From assembly GCF_030733745.1 (NCBI RefSeq), contig NZ_JASHIK010000015.1, positions 60,307-124,306 on the forward strand: 64,000 bases of DNA, read 5' to 3'. Positions within the stretch are counted from its first letter, which is position 1; each line of letters opens with the position of its first letter. The notes under the pieces were generated by a model, which ran no database searches, was not told the DNA's origin, and saw nothing but the letters and a program-made list of their open reading frames with translations. This document shows, piece after piece, positions 1 to 9,158 of this stretch. The position numbers were made by a program, and so were the translations under genes. Source of the DNA: Stappia sp. MMSF_3263 (GTDB lineage Bacteria; Pseudomonadota; Alphaproteobacteria; Rhizobiales; Stappiaceae).

Positions 1-1
1 A

Positions 2-463
2 GCAGCTCAGCGGTTCGGGCTTCCCGAGAGCTGGATCACTGCGGTGATTGCGGCGGAAAGCAATGGTGATCCTGCTGCGGTTTCACCGAAGGGGGCGATG
101 GGTTTGATGCAGCTCATGCCGGGAACCTGGCGTGAACTGCGTGATCGCCATGCCCTGCTGGATGATCCTTTCGATCCTCGTGCGAACATTCTTGCTGGTA
201 CGGCTTATCTGGCGATGATGCATGATCGCTTCGGATATCCGGCCCTGTTTGCGGCCTACAATGCCGGGCCAGGGCGTTATGCTGCGCATCTGCGGACTGG
301 AAAACCGCTTCCTGCCGAGACCCGTGCTTATGTCAAGCGCATTGAACAGATGCTCGAGCCGGGGAGAGGTTCAGGCTTGGCACGGCCGAAGCGGCCTGTG
401 TTGCCTGGCCAAAGTTCCAAGCTGCCGTCCCGCTGGCGCGACCTGTTCTTTCCCGTTCAGTGA
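2..463 (+). CDS. lytic transglycosylase (SLT family), 5' end outside window
   Basis: This is the C-terminal ~153 residues of a transglycosylase SLT domain protein; the reading frame is open from the window edge. The visible family signature is ITAVIAAESNGDPAAVSPKG with the catalytic Glu in AES, then GLMQLMPGTW, and later the FAAYNAGPGRY motif, all hallmarks of the Slt70/VirB1 fold. Such enzymes cleave the MurNAc-GlcNAc bond of peptidoglycan in the periplasm and open the wall for the conjugation channel. The Pro/Arg-rich tail after residue ~115 is not part of the catalytic domain. It lies upstream of traG on the same strand, matching its usual place in Trb-type conjugative islands. The true start is not in this window. 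Confidence 0.88.
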   Translation, partial: AAQRFGLPESWITAVIAAESNGDPAAVSPKGAMGLMQLMPGTWRELRDRHALLDDPFDPRANILAGTAYLAMMHDRFGYPALFAAYNAGPGRYAAHLRTGKPLPAETRAYVKRIEQMLEPGRGSGLARPKRPVLPGQSSKLPSRWRDLFFPVQ

Positions 464-1524
464 TGAAATCGCGGACCTGGGATCGATGCTGTTGTGCCAA
501 AAGCTGGAGCCACTGGTGCTCTGCCTGTCATTGAGAACGGACGGCCGAGGGCGTGAAAACGGCTGTGTGCCGGTCCTGCAGATCTGTGCGGTTGCCTGTG
601 TTCCTGTCGTGATCCTGATCTGATTTTTTGCCGGGATGATCGCGCTCCAAGGGCAGGAGGATGCGCATGGGTGGGTGTGATCTGCCTTGTCGCGCGACCT
701 TCAAGGCGCTGTTGGCGCCCCTTGGATACGAGCCGAAACCCGGGCCGATCCAGGAAAGGATCGGCTTTCCATAGGGTGAGAGGAGCGGCCGGCACGCCTA
801 CAGGCAAGAGCGCAAGCGCAACTGGCAGCCGACGACTGGTGGACCGACATCTGACGGCGAGGCGACATCTGACGGCAAGATAAAGCAGGCTGCGGATTTT
901 GCTTGCCGCTCTGTTCAAAGTGCTGGTTTGGAAACGGTTATCAGGCCTGGACTTGGTGCCAGATTGGTTTTTAGATCAGTAGATGCGCCGTTTTCCGTAT
1001 CTGATTGTTTATTTTTGGTTTTCTGCCTCTGCGGTGGGTGAGTGATATTTGCGTTACCGCAGTTGGAAGGGGCGTTCGCTTTCATCGATCCCTTGGTACG
1101 TCCAGTTGGATCTATGGCGCGCCGATACGCATCAACTGCAGTGTTGGAGCTTGTGGTGATCGGGCGGTTCCGGCTGGGGATTGCGGGAGGGCGCCCGTCT
1201 TGTCTGATCCGCCTTTTGGGGCTGACCTGCGGTGCGCCGCCTGGCTGCTGGGGGAACCGGAGCGCAGCCCGGCTGAGCTTTGCTGCTTGCCAGGTGAGGC
1301 TCGACAGCAGGTTCGCGCAAGCTGCCGTTGGTTTTCGCAGTGCTGAGGGGGATCGGCGCACTGTCGGCTTGGCTGCGAGGAGCGGTGGCAAGTTCGGGAG
1401 CATTGATCTGCTCGATACCTGATCCAGGCGGTTTTCAGCGCATCACTGCGTATGTGAAGGCCGTAAGCGATCAGGTGGCTTTGTGGGATCTTGTTGCTGG
1501 TCCTTTCATTGAGGAGCGGCATTC
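464..1524. other. about 1.06 kb without a convincing gene
   Basis: Open frames here are short and none resembles a known family. One short frame deserves a note: ATG at 667 (or 661), preceded by a perfect AGGAGG and running to 774, which would encode a ~35-residue peptide of unknown function. A 13-bp direct repeat (gacatctgacggc) occurs twice around 845-870. In related conjugative islands a relaxase gene often lies between the transglycosylase and traG; I see no relaxase motif on either strand. The end of the interval carries the traG ribosome-binding site (GAGGAG at 1511-1516). Confidence 0.5.
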
Positions 1525-3552
1525 ATGTCCCCAGCCAGGCTTCTTGTCGGTCAGATCGCAAGTGTGTTTGCCATTGTCATTGTCGGCGTCTGGGGCGCGA
1601 CGCAATGGTGTGCTGCCATGTTGGGTTATCAGGCTCAGCTCGGTGACCCATGGTTCGTCTTGTTCGACTGGCGGGTTTATGCGCCTTGGAAGCTGTTCGA
1701 GTGGTGGTATTTCTATGAGGCCTATGCGCCGCGGGTATTTGATCGGGCAGGACTTGTGGCGGCGGCGAGTGGCTTTATGGGCTGCGCGGTGGCCATTGTC
1801 GGCTCGCTGTGGCGCGCCCGGCAAGGTGGCGCGGCCACGACCTTTGGTTCCTCGCGCTGGGCTGTTGGGGGCGAGATCCGTCGAGCGGGGCTGTTTCGTC
1901 CAGCCGGTGTGTTTCTTGGTCGGCTTGAGGGCCGGTATCTCCGTCATGACGGACCGGAACATGTGATGGCCTTTGCGCCGACGCGGTCGGGCAAGGGGGT
2001 GGGGCTTGTTGTGCCGACCCTTCTGAGTTGGACTGGCTCGGCGGTGATCCATGACATTAAGGGGGAAAACTGGCAGCTGACGGCTGGCTGGCGTTCGAGC
2101 TTTTCGCACTGTCTGTTGTTCAATCCGACGGATCCAAGGTCTGCCCGCTACAATCCCTTGCTGGAGGTTCGCAAGGGACGGGATGAAGTGCGTGACGTTC
2201 AAAACATCGCCGACATTCTGGTGGACCCGGAAGGGGCTCTGGAGCGACGCAATCACTGGGAAAAGACCAGCCATGCGCTTTTGGTCGGCGCCATCTTGCA
2301 TGTGCTTTATGCCGAGGAGGAGAAGACACTTGCCCGGGTTGCCAATTTTCTCTCCGATCCGCGCCGTTCGTTTCCTGCAACGCTTTGGCGGATGATGGTG
2401 ACCAATCATCTTGGCTCCCCGGACGCGCCGAAGGTTCATCCTGTGGTGGCGTCTGCAGCGCGCGAGGTCTTGAACAAATCGGAAAACGAGCGCTCTGGCG
2501 TTCTGTCGACGGCCATGTCGTTTCTGGGTCTGTATCGGGACCCAACGGTTGCGGCTGCGACGTCGGCGTGTGACTGGCGCATTGCTGATCTGATGGATGC
2601 AGAACATCCTGTTTCGCTTTACCTGGTTGTTCCTCCCTCCGACATTTCGCGCACCAAGCCGATGGTGCGTCTGGTTTTGAACCAGATCGGGCGGCGGCTG
2701 ACCGAACGGCTGGAGGGTGATCCGAAAAGGCATCGCCGGCATCAACTGATCATGATGCTTGATGAGTTTCCGGCTTTGGGGCGGCTCGATTTCTTCGAAA
2801 CGGCGCTTGCTTTCATGGCGGGGTATGGCATCCGAGCCTATCTGATTGCACAGAGCCTCAATCAGATTTCCAAGGCCTATGGCGAGAACAACGCCATTTT
2901 GGACAATTGCCACGTGCGCATTGCCTTTTCCTCAAATGACGAGCGAACGGCGAAGCGGATCTCCGATGCGTTGGGCACGGCGACGGAACTTCGGGTGCAG
3001 CGCAATTATGCGGGCCATCGGCTGGCGCCCTGGCTCTCACATCTCATGGTCAGTCGCCAGGAGTCGGCACGGCCGCTTCTGACACCTGGGGAAGTGATGC
3101 AATTGCCATGGACGGATGAGCTGGTGCTGGTTTCTGGCCTGCCACCGATCCGCGCCAAGAAGCTTCGATATTATGAGGATCGGAATTTCAGGCAGCGGGT
3201 TCTTCCGTGCCCGATCCTTTCAGACGAAGGCTACAGGGACACACCGGCTGCGCGCTGCGACGACTGGAGCGGTCAGGTGCGTGTTCCTGATGATCGTTTG
3301 ATGTCGCATGAGGACAATGGCGAGGGGCATGGCGGGTCGGTGGAAACTGATGGAGACCCTCATCTTGGCCAGAGGGATACAACGCAGTCCAGGCCGCAGG
3401 AGGCCAGACAGTTGACGTTTCCTGGTCTCGATTGGGCCGACGAGGCCGATGCCCTTGACACACCTGGCAAGGATTACGGGCCCCGACCTGCCAAAGTGTT
3501 TGGCGTCAATGAAGCGATGGGGCCCGAGCAGGACATCTTGGAAGGATTTTGA
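1525..3552 (+). CDS. traG: conjugal transfer coupling protein TraG/VirD4
   Basis: A 675-residue type IV coupling protein: an inner-membrane hexameric ATPase that brings the relaxase-DNA complex to the type IV secretion channel. The N-terminus has two hydrophobic segments (about residues 7-35 and 75-95). Walker A is APTRSGKGVG at residues 151-160, and Walker B is LIMMLDEFPALG at about 409-420, followed by the IAQSLNQI region typical of TraG. Length fits the family (600-700). The start is supported by GAGGAG eight bases upstream. The C-terminal ~100 residues are hydrophilic and variable, as is usual. In related elements traG is directly followed by a copG-like gene and trbB; here those genes begin 16.4 kb downstream, after an insertion. 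Confidence 0.95.
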   Translation: MSPARLLVGQIASVFAIVIVGVWGATQWCAAMLGYQAQLGDPWFVLFDWRVYAPWKLFEWWYFYEAYAPRVFDRAGLVAAASGFMGCAVAIVGSLWRARQGGAATTFGSSRWAVGGEIRRAGLFRPAGVFLGRLEGRYLRHDGPEHVMAFAPTRSGKGVGLVVPTLLSWTGSAVIHDIKGENWQLTAGWRSSFSHCLLFNPTDPRSARYNPLLEVRKGRDEVRDVQNIADILVDPEGALERRNHWEKTSHALLVGAILHVLYAEEEKTLARVANFLSDPRRSFPATLWRMMVTNHLGSPDAPKVHPVVASAAREVLNKSENERSGVLSTAMSFLGLYRDPTVAAATSACDWRIADLMDAEHPVSLYLVVPPSDISRTKPMVRLVLNQIGRRLTERLEGDPKRHRRHQLIMMLDEFPALGRLDFFETALAFMAGYGIRAYLIAQSLNQISKAYGENNAILDNCHVRIAFSSNDERTAKRISDALGTATELRVQRNYAGHRLAPWLSHLMVSRQESARPLLTPGEVMQLPWTDELVLVSGLPPIRAKKLRYYEDRNFRQRVLPCPILSDEGYRDTPAARCDDWSGQVRVPDDRLMSHEDNGEGHGGSVETDGDPHLGQRDTTQSRPQEARQLTFPGLDWADEADALDTPGKDYGPRPAKVFGVNEAMGPEQDILEGF

Positions 3553-3604
3553 TGTGGTACCGTATTTGCGCTGAGAGGCTTGGTTTGACCTGCTGTTCGT
3601 TTCC

Positions 3605-3745
3605 CTAAGTTTGAAGCAATGCCTCGAACATGGCGCGTCGGTCAGCCAGCATCACGGCGGTTGCCTGGCCTTTCCGCCGGGCCTTGCGGGCGCGCCAGTC
3701 GAGGTTCTTGATCTGATCAGCGTGCATGGCCTTCTCGAAATTCTC
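3605..3745 (-). pseudogene. PemK/MazF-type toxin, C-terminal remnant
   Basis: Reading leftwards, this stretch encodes ADQIKNLDWRARKARRKG and then about 20 more residues to a stop. This closely resembles the conserved C-terminal DQVKSLDWRARxA segment of MazF/PemK mRNA interferases. An in-frame TAG sits directly in front, and no N-terminal half (the catalytic beta-sheet core) is present. It is therefore a relic, directly downstream of the AlpA-like gene and in the same frame as it. No antitoxin gene is visible next to it. Confidence 0.5.
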
Positions 3746-3751
3746 GCGCGC

Positions 3752-4012
3752 CTAGCGTCTGCCGACCGGGCGGGCGATGGTCAGCAGCACCGCATCCAAC
3801 CGCACATGACCGATCTCTTCCTCCGATCGCCATCTGACCGGATCGGCGACCCAACGGTTGAAGTTGGGTTCACGCCAGCCTGCGCTGTTGGTGCTGAACT
3901 TGAGCTGGGCCGGGAACGTATCCTCGGCGATCTTGCGATAGATGGCGGAGCGGGACAGGCCGGTGCGGGCAAGAACGGTTGCCGAGAGGACGGTATGCTC
4001 TGGATGGGGCAT
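3752..4012 (-). CDS. AlpA-family helix-turn-helix regulator
   Basis: An 86-residue protein with the AlpA / MerR-like excisionase fold: VLARTGLSRSAIYRKIAEDTFPAQLKF, then the GWREPNFNRWVAD segment typical of phage and island AlpA regulators, which activate excision or transfer functions. I chose the ATG at 4012 because homologous proteins start close to the HTH; an earlier in-frame ATG pair at 4058-4063 would add 17 low-complexity residues and would begin one base after the rfbA stop. AlpA genes are common near conjugation modules of alphaproteobacterial islands. The C-terminus after the WVADPVRW motif runs on longer than usual, to a TAG shared with the toxin relic downstream, so the tail may be rearranged. 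Confidence 0.75.
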   Translation of the reverse strand: MPHPEHTVLSATVLARTGLSRSAIYRKIAEDTFPAQLKFSTNSAGWREPNFNRWVADPVRWRSEEEIGHVRLDAVLLTIARPVGRR

Positions 4013-4064
4013 GGTTGCGCTGCCGCCTGAATGCTGCTGTGTGGGGGGCGTCGACCGCATCATT

Positions 4065-4949
4065 TCAGTTGGATTCTAGAATGCTTTTTTTGGCAAGCTC
4101 TAGCAGGTATTGGCCATAACCGCTCTTCGAGAGCTCTCCACCGAGGCGTTCAAGGTCTTCCCGTCCTATCCATTCTTGAACGAACGCAATCTCCTCCGGT
4201 ACGGCAATGCGGTGGCCCTGGTGTTTCTCAACGGTTTGTACGAAGGAGCCTGCCTCAAGAAGGCTGTCATGGGTGCCTGTATCGAACCAGGCGAAGCCGC
4301 GCCCGAGGCGCTCAACGTGGAGGTCACCGCGCTGAAGATAGCGGACGTTTACGTCGGTGATCTCCAGTTCGCCCCGCTTGCTTGGGCGGACGTTCTTGGC
4401 GATGTCGATCACGTTGGCGTCGTAGAAGTAGAGTCCGGTCACAGCCCAGGGTGACTTTGGGTTCTCCGGCTTTTCCTCGATCGAGGCGGCGCGGCCGTCC
4501 TGGTCGAAGGCGACGACACCATAGCGCGCAGGATCGGGCACCTCGTAGCCAAAGACGGTGGCGCCGCGCGGGCGAGCGGCGGCCGAGCGAAGCTTTTCAG
4601 TCAGGCCGTTGCCGTAGAATATATTGTCCCCGAGGATGAGTGCGCAGGGTGAGCCGGACAGGAAGCTCTCGCCAATAAGGAAAGCTTGGGCGAGCCCGTC
4701 TGGGCTAGGTTGGACCGCAAAGCTGAAATTGATACCCCATTGGCTGCCATCGCCAAGGAGCGCTTGAAATCCGGCCGCGTCGTTGGGCGTGGTGATGACG
4801 AGAATGTCGCGGATGCCAGCCAGCATCAAGGTGCTGATCGGATAGTAGATCATCGGCTTGTCGTAGACCGGCAGCAACTGCTTGGAAACGCAGAATGTGA
4901 TTGGGTAAAGCCTCGTGCCGCTGCCGCCGGCGAGGATAATGCCTTTCAT
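4065..4949 (-). CDS. rfbA: glucose-1-phosphate thymidylyltransferase
   Basis: A 294-residue RfbA/RmlA: makes dTDP-glucose from dTTP and glucose-1-phosphate in the cytoplasm, the entry step to dTDP-L-rhamnose and related sugars. The nucleotidyltransferase signature [18 protein letters not shown] with [15 protein letters not shown] is at the N-terminus; [10 protein letters not shown] and EEKPENPKS follow in the expected order. The start at 4949 gives the normal family length; the frame extends upstream but without family similarity. The reverse-strand leader has GGAG 12-14 bases before ATG. Oddly it is alone: rfbB, rfbC and rfbD are absent, and it sits 25 kb from the polysaccharide locus. It lies head-to-tail against the AlpA-like gene, which suggests that a recombination joint lies near 4063. 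Confidence 0.93.
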   Translation of the reverse strand: MKGIILAGGSGTRLYPITFCVSKQLLPVYDKPMIYYPISTLMLAGIRDILVITTPNDAAGFQALLGDGSQWGINFSFAVQPSPDGLAQAFLIGESFLSGSPCALILGDNIFYGNGLTEKLRSAAARPRGATVFGYEVPDPARYGVVAFDQDGRAASIEEKPENPKSPWAVTGLYFYDANVIDIAKNVRPSKRGELEITDVNVRYLQRGDLHVERLGRGFAWFDTGTHDSLLEAGSFVQTVEKHQGHRIAVPEEIAFVQEWIGREDLERLGGELSKSGYGQYLLELAKKSILESN

Positions 4950-5640
4950 TTGAAATCGTCTCCGCTCGAGATTTCTCGGCAAGCTGATGGCGGGATCACG
5001 CCAGTTCAAATGACTTCGTCTAGCCGGTTGAGCATATTGGTGAGAGCCTGGGACCAAGGGTGTAGTGTGACGCCATGCAGGTGCTGGAGCAAGCTGCAGT
5101 CCAGCACGGAATTGGTTCGATCTCGTGCCGGCCGAGCTTTCCTGGCCGTCCGGTTGAAGCGGCTGATCGCGCTCAATCACGTGCCGTCGCGTGAGGATCA
5201 AAGCCACAGCCAAAAGGTGATCTGCAGCCTGGCGGCGCTCCCGCCTTGGGGGCGCAGGCACTTGCCGGTGTGTGAGGAGCTGTCGATCGGCGCAAAGCTG
5301 TTCGAAGAGGGCGGCGAGCCGATGTGGAACACCTTCGTGGATGAGCTGCGCCGCCTGCATGTGGACGATCCCGTCACTGGTGCGAACGTGGCCATCGTCT
5401 CGCCGGTTCTGGCGGAATTCACCAATGTCTACGAGGCGGCGCGGGCGCGAACGGCGTTTGCCGGATAGGCTCCTCCTGGGCGTTGTCCTTCGGCGCCCTG
5501 CCGCGCAGCCCAGCTTGATGCCTGCACTCCTTCAAAACGTCGGTTGTGCCGCTTGAGGGGCAAGAGGTCCTGCAGGAAAGCTGCATATTCGCCTTCGCTG
5601 CTGCGGCGGAGTTCGACATTATTTAGCCGGATCTCCTGTC
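4950..5640. other. 690 bp with no recognised gene; possible coding relic
   Basis: No intact recognised gene. On the plus strand the frame ending at 5468 has a plausible coding-like end ([20 protein letters not shown], then a stretch rich in Val/Ala/Glu ending RTAFAG), which may be the tail of an unidentified island gene, but its beginning runs antisense through rfbA and cannot be real as a whole. The rest looks like rearranged DNA upstream of the catabolic operon promoter. Confidence 0.35.
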
Positions 5641-5650
5641 TCTGACATTA

Positions 5651-5697
5651 TTGACAACGTTATCATTCAGATGTTAGTGGCAATGATAACGTTGTCA
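5651..5697 (+). promoter_or_regulatory. paired LacI-type operators over a promoter
   Basis: TGACAACGTTATCA at 5652-5665 and TGATAACGTTGTCA at 5684-5697 are exact reverse complements of each other, and each is itself a near-perfect palindrome around a central CG, the form typical of LacI/GalR-family operators. Their centres are 32 bp apart, about three helical turns, so two dimers could bind on one face. The left operator overlaps a perfect -35 box (TTGACA, 5651-5656); a weak -10 (TTAGTG, 5674-5679) lies 17 bp on. The site precedes the catabolic operon whose last gene encodes a LacI-type regulator. Confidence 0.75.
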
Positions 5698-5809
5698 TTT
5701 GCGTTGAAGCCGCCACTTGAATGGAGGGTGGTGCAGTGTTCTGCAGCCAAGGCTGCAAGCGACAATCAGGCTTGGGGGAGGCGGTGAGCGCCGCGCAAGG
5801 GATCGGAAG

Positions 5810-7060
5810 ATGCAGGAAGACAAGCTCCATATGGCAAGCGCTGCGCAAGGTGTCGCCAATCCAGACCTCGGCCTGTCGCCGGAGCGCGGAGAACTGGCCC
5901 TGCCAGTCCTGACCATGGACGAGGCGGCCTTCGATGCGAATGTCGAGGCGATGTTCGACTATGTCGACAAGGTGGGTGCCTCCCTCGCACCGCATGCCAA
6001 GACGCCAATGTCCCCCGAACTGTCTCAGCGCCTTCTGGATCGAGGTGCCTGGGGTCTTTCCGTCGCCAACCTGCAACAGGCGCAGGTGTTTCTGGAGCAC
6101 GGCGTTCACCGCTTGCTCATTGCCAATCAGATCGGCGGGCGCCGGTCGGCTGAGCGGTTTGCCGCTCTGATGCGGCGCTGGCCTGATGCGTCGTTCGTTT
6201 TCTTCGCCGACGCGCCTGAGAGCCTTGAGGTGATCGACCATGTCGGGTGCGTTGCTGGACGCACCGTGTCGGTGCTGGTGGAAGTTGGGGTGGGGCGCGC
6301 TGGCGCACGCAGCCTGGAGGCTGCGCGTGCCGTGATCGAGGCCGCATCCCATCTCTCCCATGTCGAGCTTGCCGGTGTTGCCGCCTATGAGGGCGCCGCC
6401 GCAACCGCCGATCCTCTGGAAACGCTCAGAGCCATTTGCGCTCTTGATGCGTTGGTTGGCGAGGTGCATGCCCTGCTGCGCGCCGCCGCACCGGACCGCC
6501 CGATGATCCTCAGCGTTGGCGGATCCTCTTTCTTCGACCTCGTCGCCGGCGATCTCAAGCCGCTGGCAAACCGTGATGGCAACACGGAACTGGTGCTGCG
6601 CAGCGGCGCGATCTTCTTTTACGACCACGGGGTCTACGAGCGGGCGCTGTCTGCAATGGATGCGCGCGGCGGCTTTGCGAGGATCGCGGGCGTTGCCGCG
6701 CTCGCTGCCTTCCGCCCGGCGTTGACCGTCTGGGCCGAGGTGCTGTCGCGGCCCGAGCCGAGGCTTGCGATCTGCGGCATGGGCATGCGTGATGTCTCCT
6801 ACGACCAGGATCTACCGGTGCCGCTTGCGGCCTGGCGCGATGGCGTGCAAACAGCAAACCGCGACGTCCTTGGGTCGGTGGTCAAGCTCAACGACCAGCA
6901 CGCCTTCCTGAGGCTGCCGGAGGGCAGCGATCTTAGCGTGGGCGACATCGTTGCCTTCGGCATCTCGCACCCTTGCACCTGTCTCGACCGCTGGCGCGTG
7001 ATCCTCGGGCGCGGTGCGGACGGGCGCATCGCCGCCGCCTATCCCACCCACTTCAGCTAG
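5810..7060 (+). CDS. PLP-dependent D-amino acid lyase/dehydratase (DSD1 / D-threonine aldolase family)
   Basis: A 416-residue fold-III PLP enzyme: an alanine-racemase-like N-terminal barrel followed by a D-serine-dehydratase-like domain. The PLP lysine is Lys64 in PHAKTP; the C-terminal GISHPCTC motif (about residues 384-390) supplies the His and Cys metal ligands seen in D-serine dehydratase and D-threonine aldolase. The family cleaves or dehydrates D-3-hydroxy amino acids. The frame extends upstream to 5717, but that lies just 20 bp behind the operator, so ATG 5810 or 5831 is more likely. It is first in a same-strand operon with a polar amino acid ABC transporter, RidA, a deacylase and a LacI regulator. 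The exact substrate is not deducible. Confidence 0.85.
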   Translation: MQEDKLHMASAAQGVANPDLGLSPERGELALPVLTMDEAAFDANVEAMFDYVDKVGASLAPHAKTPMSPELSQRLLDRGAWGLSVANLQQAQVFLEHGVHRLLIANQIGGRRSAERFAALMRRWPDASFVFFADAPESLEVIDHVGCVAGRTVSVLVEVGVGRAGARSLEAARAVIEAASHLSHVELAGVAAYEGAAATADPLETLRAICALDALVGEVHALLRAAAPDRPMILSVGGSSFFDLVAGDLKPLANRDGNTELVLRSGAIFFYDHGVYERALSAMDARGGFARIAGVAALAAFRPALTVWAEVLSRPEPRLAICGMGMRDVSYDQDLPVPLAAWRDGVQTANRDVLGSVVKLNDQHAFLRLPEGSDLSVGDIVAFGISHPCTCLDRWRVILGRGADGRIAAAYPTHFS

Positions 7061-7075
7061 GTCGCCGGAAGGCTC

Positions 7076-7744
7076 ATGCTCCAACTCAATTTCAACCAGC
7101 TCTGGCGCTATCAGGACGAGTTCCTGCACGGCGTGTCGCTGACCCTGATGCTCACCCTGGTGGCGACGGTGGCGGGCCTGGCGATCGGTCTTGTCTGTGC
7201 CACCGCCGCCGGCAGCCGTTTCGCCGCGCTGCGATTGCTCGTGCGCAGTTATGTCGAAGTGATCCGCAACACTCCGGCGCTGATCCAGCTGTTCCTGATC
7301 TTCTTCGTGCTGCCCTATGCGGGTCTGCGCCTGCCGCCCGTCTATGCCGCGGCTGCCGCGCTCTCCATCTATATGGGTGCCTATGCGACGGAGATCCTCC
7401 GCGGCGGCCTCGCCTCGATCCCGCGCAGCCAGATCGAGGCCGGCCAGTGCCTCGGGCTGACCCGCTGGCAGGTGTTTCGCCATGTGATCCTGCCGCCGGC
7501 CCTGCGCAACATTTATCCTTCGATCACAAGCCAGATCGTGCTGCTGCTGCTTGGCACCTCGCTCGCCTCGCAGGTTTCTGCCTCGGAACTGTTCCACGCT
7601 GCAGCCTTCGTTGAGAGTCGCACGTTCCGCAGCTTCGAGGTCTATGCGGTGGTTTGTGCGATCTACTTCACCCTGGTCTTGGCATTCCGGCTGGCCTTCG
7701 TGGGCATTGGCCGGATCGCCTTCCGCTGGCCGACCGGTCGATAG
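7076..7744 (+). CDS. polar amino acid ABC transporter permease 1
   Basis: A 222-residue inner-membrane permease of the HisM/GlnP family with several transmembrane segments. VEVIRNTPALIQLFLIFFVL and the EAA loop around EAGQCLGLTRWQVFRHVILP (about residues 120-140) are the family signatures; the EAA loop docks on the ATPase. It starts 16 bp after the lyase gene and is followed 11 bp later by the second permease, so translation within one message is likely. The partner is the second permease, and the ATPase and binding protein follow downstream. Confidence 0.92.
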   Translation: MLQLNFNQLWRYQDEFLHGVSLTLMLTLVATVAGLAIGLVCATAAGSRFAALRLLVRSYVEVIRNTPALIQLFLIFFVLPYAGLRLPPVYAAAAALSIYMGAYATEILRGGLASIPRSQIEAGQCLGLTRWQVFRHVILPPALRNIYPSITSQIVLLLLGTSLASQVSASELFHAAAFVESRTFRSFEVYAVVCAIYFTLVLAFRLAFVGIGRIAFRWPTGR

Positions 7745-7755
7745 GAGGCGGGACG

Positions 7756-8406
7756 ATGCGCGGTTTCACAATCTCCGACGTCCTGACCATGCTGGCCGCC
7801 GTACAGTGGACGGCGACGCTGGTCATCCTCGCGCTGGCCTTCGGCGCGCCGTTGGCGCTGCTGCTTGCCCGCATGTGCACGGGGCGCAGCCGCCTGGCGC
7901 GGCTCGTCGCCACCGGCATCCTGCAGCTCGTACAGGGCGTGCCGGTGCTCGGCCTGTTGATGTTCTTCTATTTCGGCATGCCGGTTTTTCTCGGCATCAA
8001 GGTCCCGGCGCTGGTCTCGGTCGGGGCGGCCTTCACCATCTTCACCGCCGCCTTTCTCGGCGAGATCTGGCGCGGCGGCATCCAGGCGGTGCATGTCGCG
8101 CAGGGCGAGGCGGCCGCCTGCCTCGGCCTGACCCGCTGGCAGACATTCCGCCATGTGGTCGCGCCGCAGGCTTTCAGCATCGCGTTGCCGGCGACGGTCG
8201 GGTTTCTGGTTCAGCTCATCAAGAACACGTCGCTCGCCTCGGTGGTTGGCTTCGTCGAGTTGGCCCGTGCCGGGCAGCTCGCCAGTGCGGCGACATTTCA
8301 GCCGCTTCTTTCCTATGCCTGCGTGGCGGCGATTTACTTCGCCTTGTGTTTCCCGCTCACGCTCTGGTCCCGTTCCCTGGAGGACAAGCTCAATGGCGCT
8401 CGTTGA
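7756..8406 (+). CDS. polar amino acid ABC transporter permease 2
   Basis: A 216-residue HisM-type permease. It carries the LVQGVPVLGLLMFFYFG segment and the EAA loop EAAACLGLTRWQTFRHVVAP, close in sequence to the loop of the first permease, so the two form a heterodimeric channel. The start at 7756 has AGGAGG seven bases upstream; the longer frame from 7654 overlaps the first permease gene and lacks such support. Its last 14 bases overlap the ATPase gene. Confidence 0.92.
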   Translation: MRGFTISDVLTMLAAVQWTATLVILALAFGAPLALLLARMCTGRSRLARLVATGILQLVQGVPVLGLLMFFYFGMPVFLGIKVPALVSVGAAFTIFTAAFLGEIWRGGIQAVHVAQGEAAACLGLTRWQTFRHVVAPQAFSIALPATVGFLVQLIKNTSLASVVGFVELARAGQLASAATFQPLLSYACVAAIYFALCFPLTLWSRSLEDKLNGAR

Positions 8407-9124
8407 GATCAGCAACGTCCACAAGTCCTTTGGCGAGGTGGAGGTCCTGCGCGGCATCGACCTTGCCGTCGAGAAGGGCGAGATCGTCACCATCATCGGC
8501 CGCAGCGGCTCCGGCAAGTCGACGCTTCTGCGCTGCATCAACGGCCTTGAGCAGATCAATGGCGGCGAGATCCGGGTGGCCGGCGAGCAGGTCCATTCCC
8601 GCTCCACCGACCTGCGCAAGCTGCGTGAGCATGTCGGCATCGTGTTCCAGCAGTTCAACCTGTTTCCGCACATGACGGTAGAGCGCAACATCACTCTTGC
8701 GCCGGTTCTGACCGGCAAGATCACCAAGGGCGCGGCAGCGCGCGAGCTGGCCCTCAAGGTCCTTGCCCAGGTCGGGCTGGAGGAGAAGGTCGACGCCTAT
8801 CCTGGCCAGCTCTCCGGTGGCCAGCAGCAGCGCGTGGCCATCGCCCGTTGCCTCGCCATGTCGCCCGACCTGATGCTGTTCGACGAGGTCACCTCGGCCC
8901 TCGACCCGGAACTGGTCGGCGAAGTGCTGAAGGTCATGGAAGATCTCGCCACCCAGGGCATGACGATGATCCTCGTTACCCACGAGATGAACTTCGCGCG
9001 CAACGTCGCTTCGAAGCTCGTCTTCATGCATGCGGGCATGGTCCATGAAGAAGGCCGGCCCGCAGATCTCTTCGCCAATCCCGCAACACCGGAATTGGCG
9101 AATTTCATAAGCTCGGTCCGCTGA
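8393..9124 (+). CDS. polar amino acid ABC transporter ATP-binding protein
   Basis: A 243-residue cytoplasmic ATPase of the GlnQ/HisP type that powers import through the two permeases. Walker A is GRSGSGKST (36-44), the Q-loop is FQQFNLFPHMT, the signature is LSGGQQQRVAIARCLA (from ~140), Walker B is LMLFDEVTSALDPE, and the switch His is in LVTHEM. Length is normal. Start at 8393 with GGAGG upstream; it overlaps the second permease by 14 bases. Confidence 0.95.
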   Translation: MALVEISNVHKSFGEVEVLRGIDLAVEKGEIVTIIGRSGSGKSTLLRCINGLEQINGGEIRVAGEQVHSRSTDLRKLREHVGIVFQQFNLFPHMTVERNITLAPVLTGKITKGAAARELALKVLAQVGLEEKVDAYPGQLSGGQQQRVAIARCLAMSPDLMLFDEVTSALDPELVGEVLKVMEDLATQGMTMILVTHEMNFARNVASKLVFMHAGMVHEEGRPADLFANPATPELANFISSVR

Positions 9125-9158
9125 CGGCCGGCTTCTTCCAAAGGAAAGGGGAACCCCG

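Noticed and set aside
1471..2913. A 480-codon minus-strand frame across traG
   Set aside because: Antisense to the coupling protein and of implausible composition.
4686..5468. A 260-codon plus-strand gene overlapping rfbA
   Set aside because: Its first part is antisense to rfbA and the whole has no family similarity; only the last portion might be a relic.
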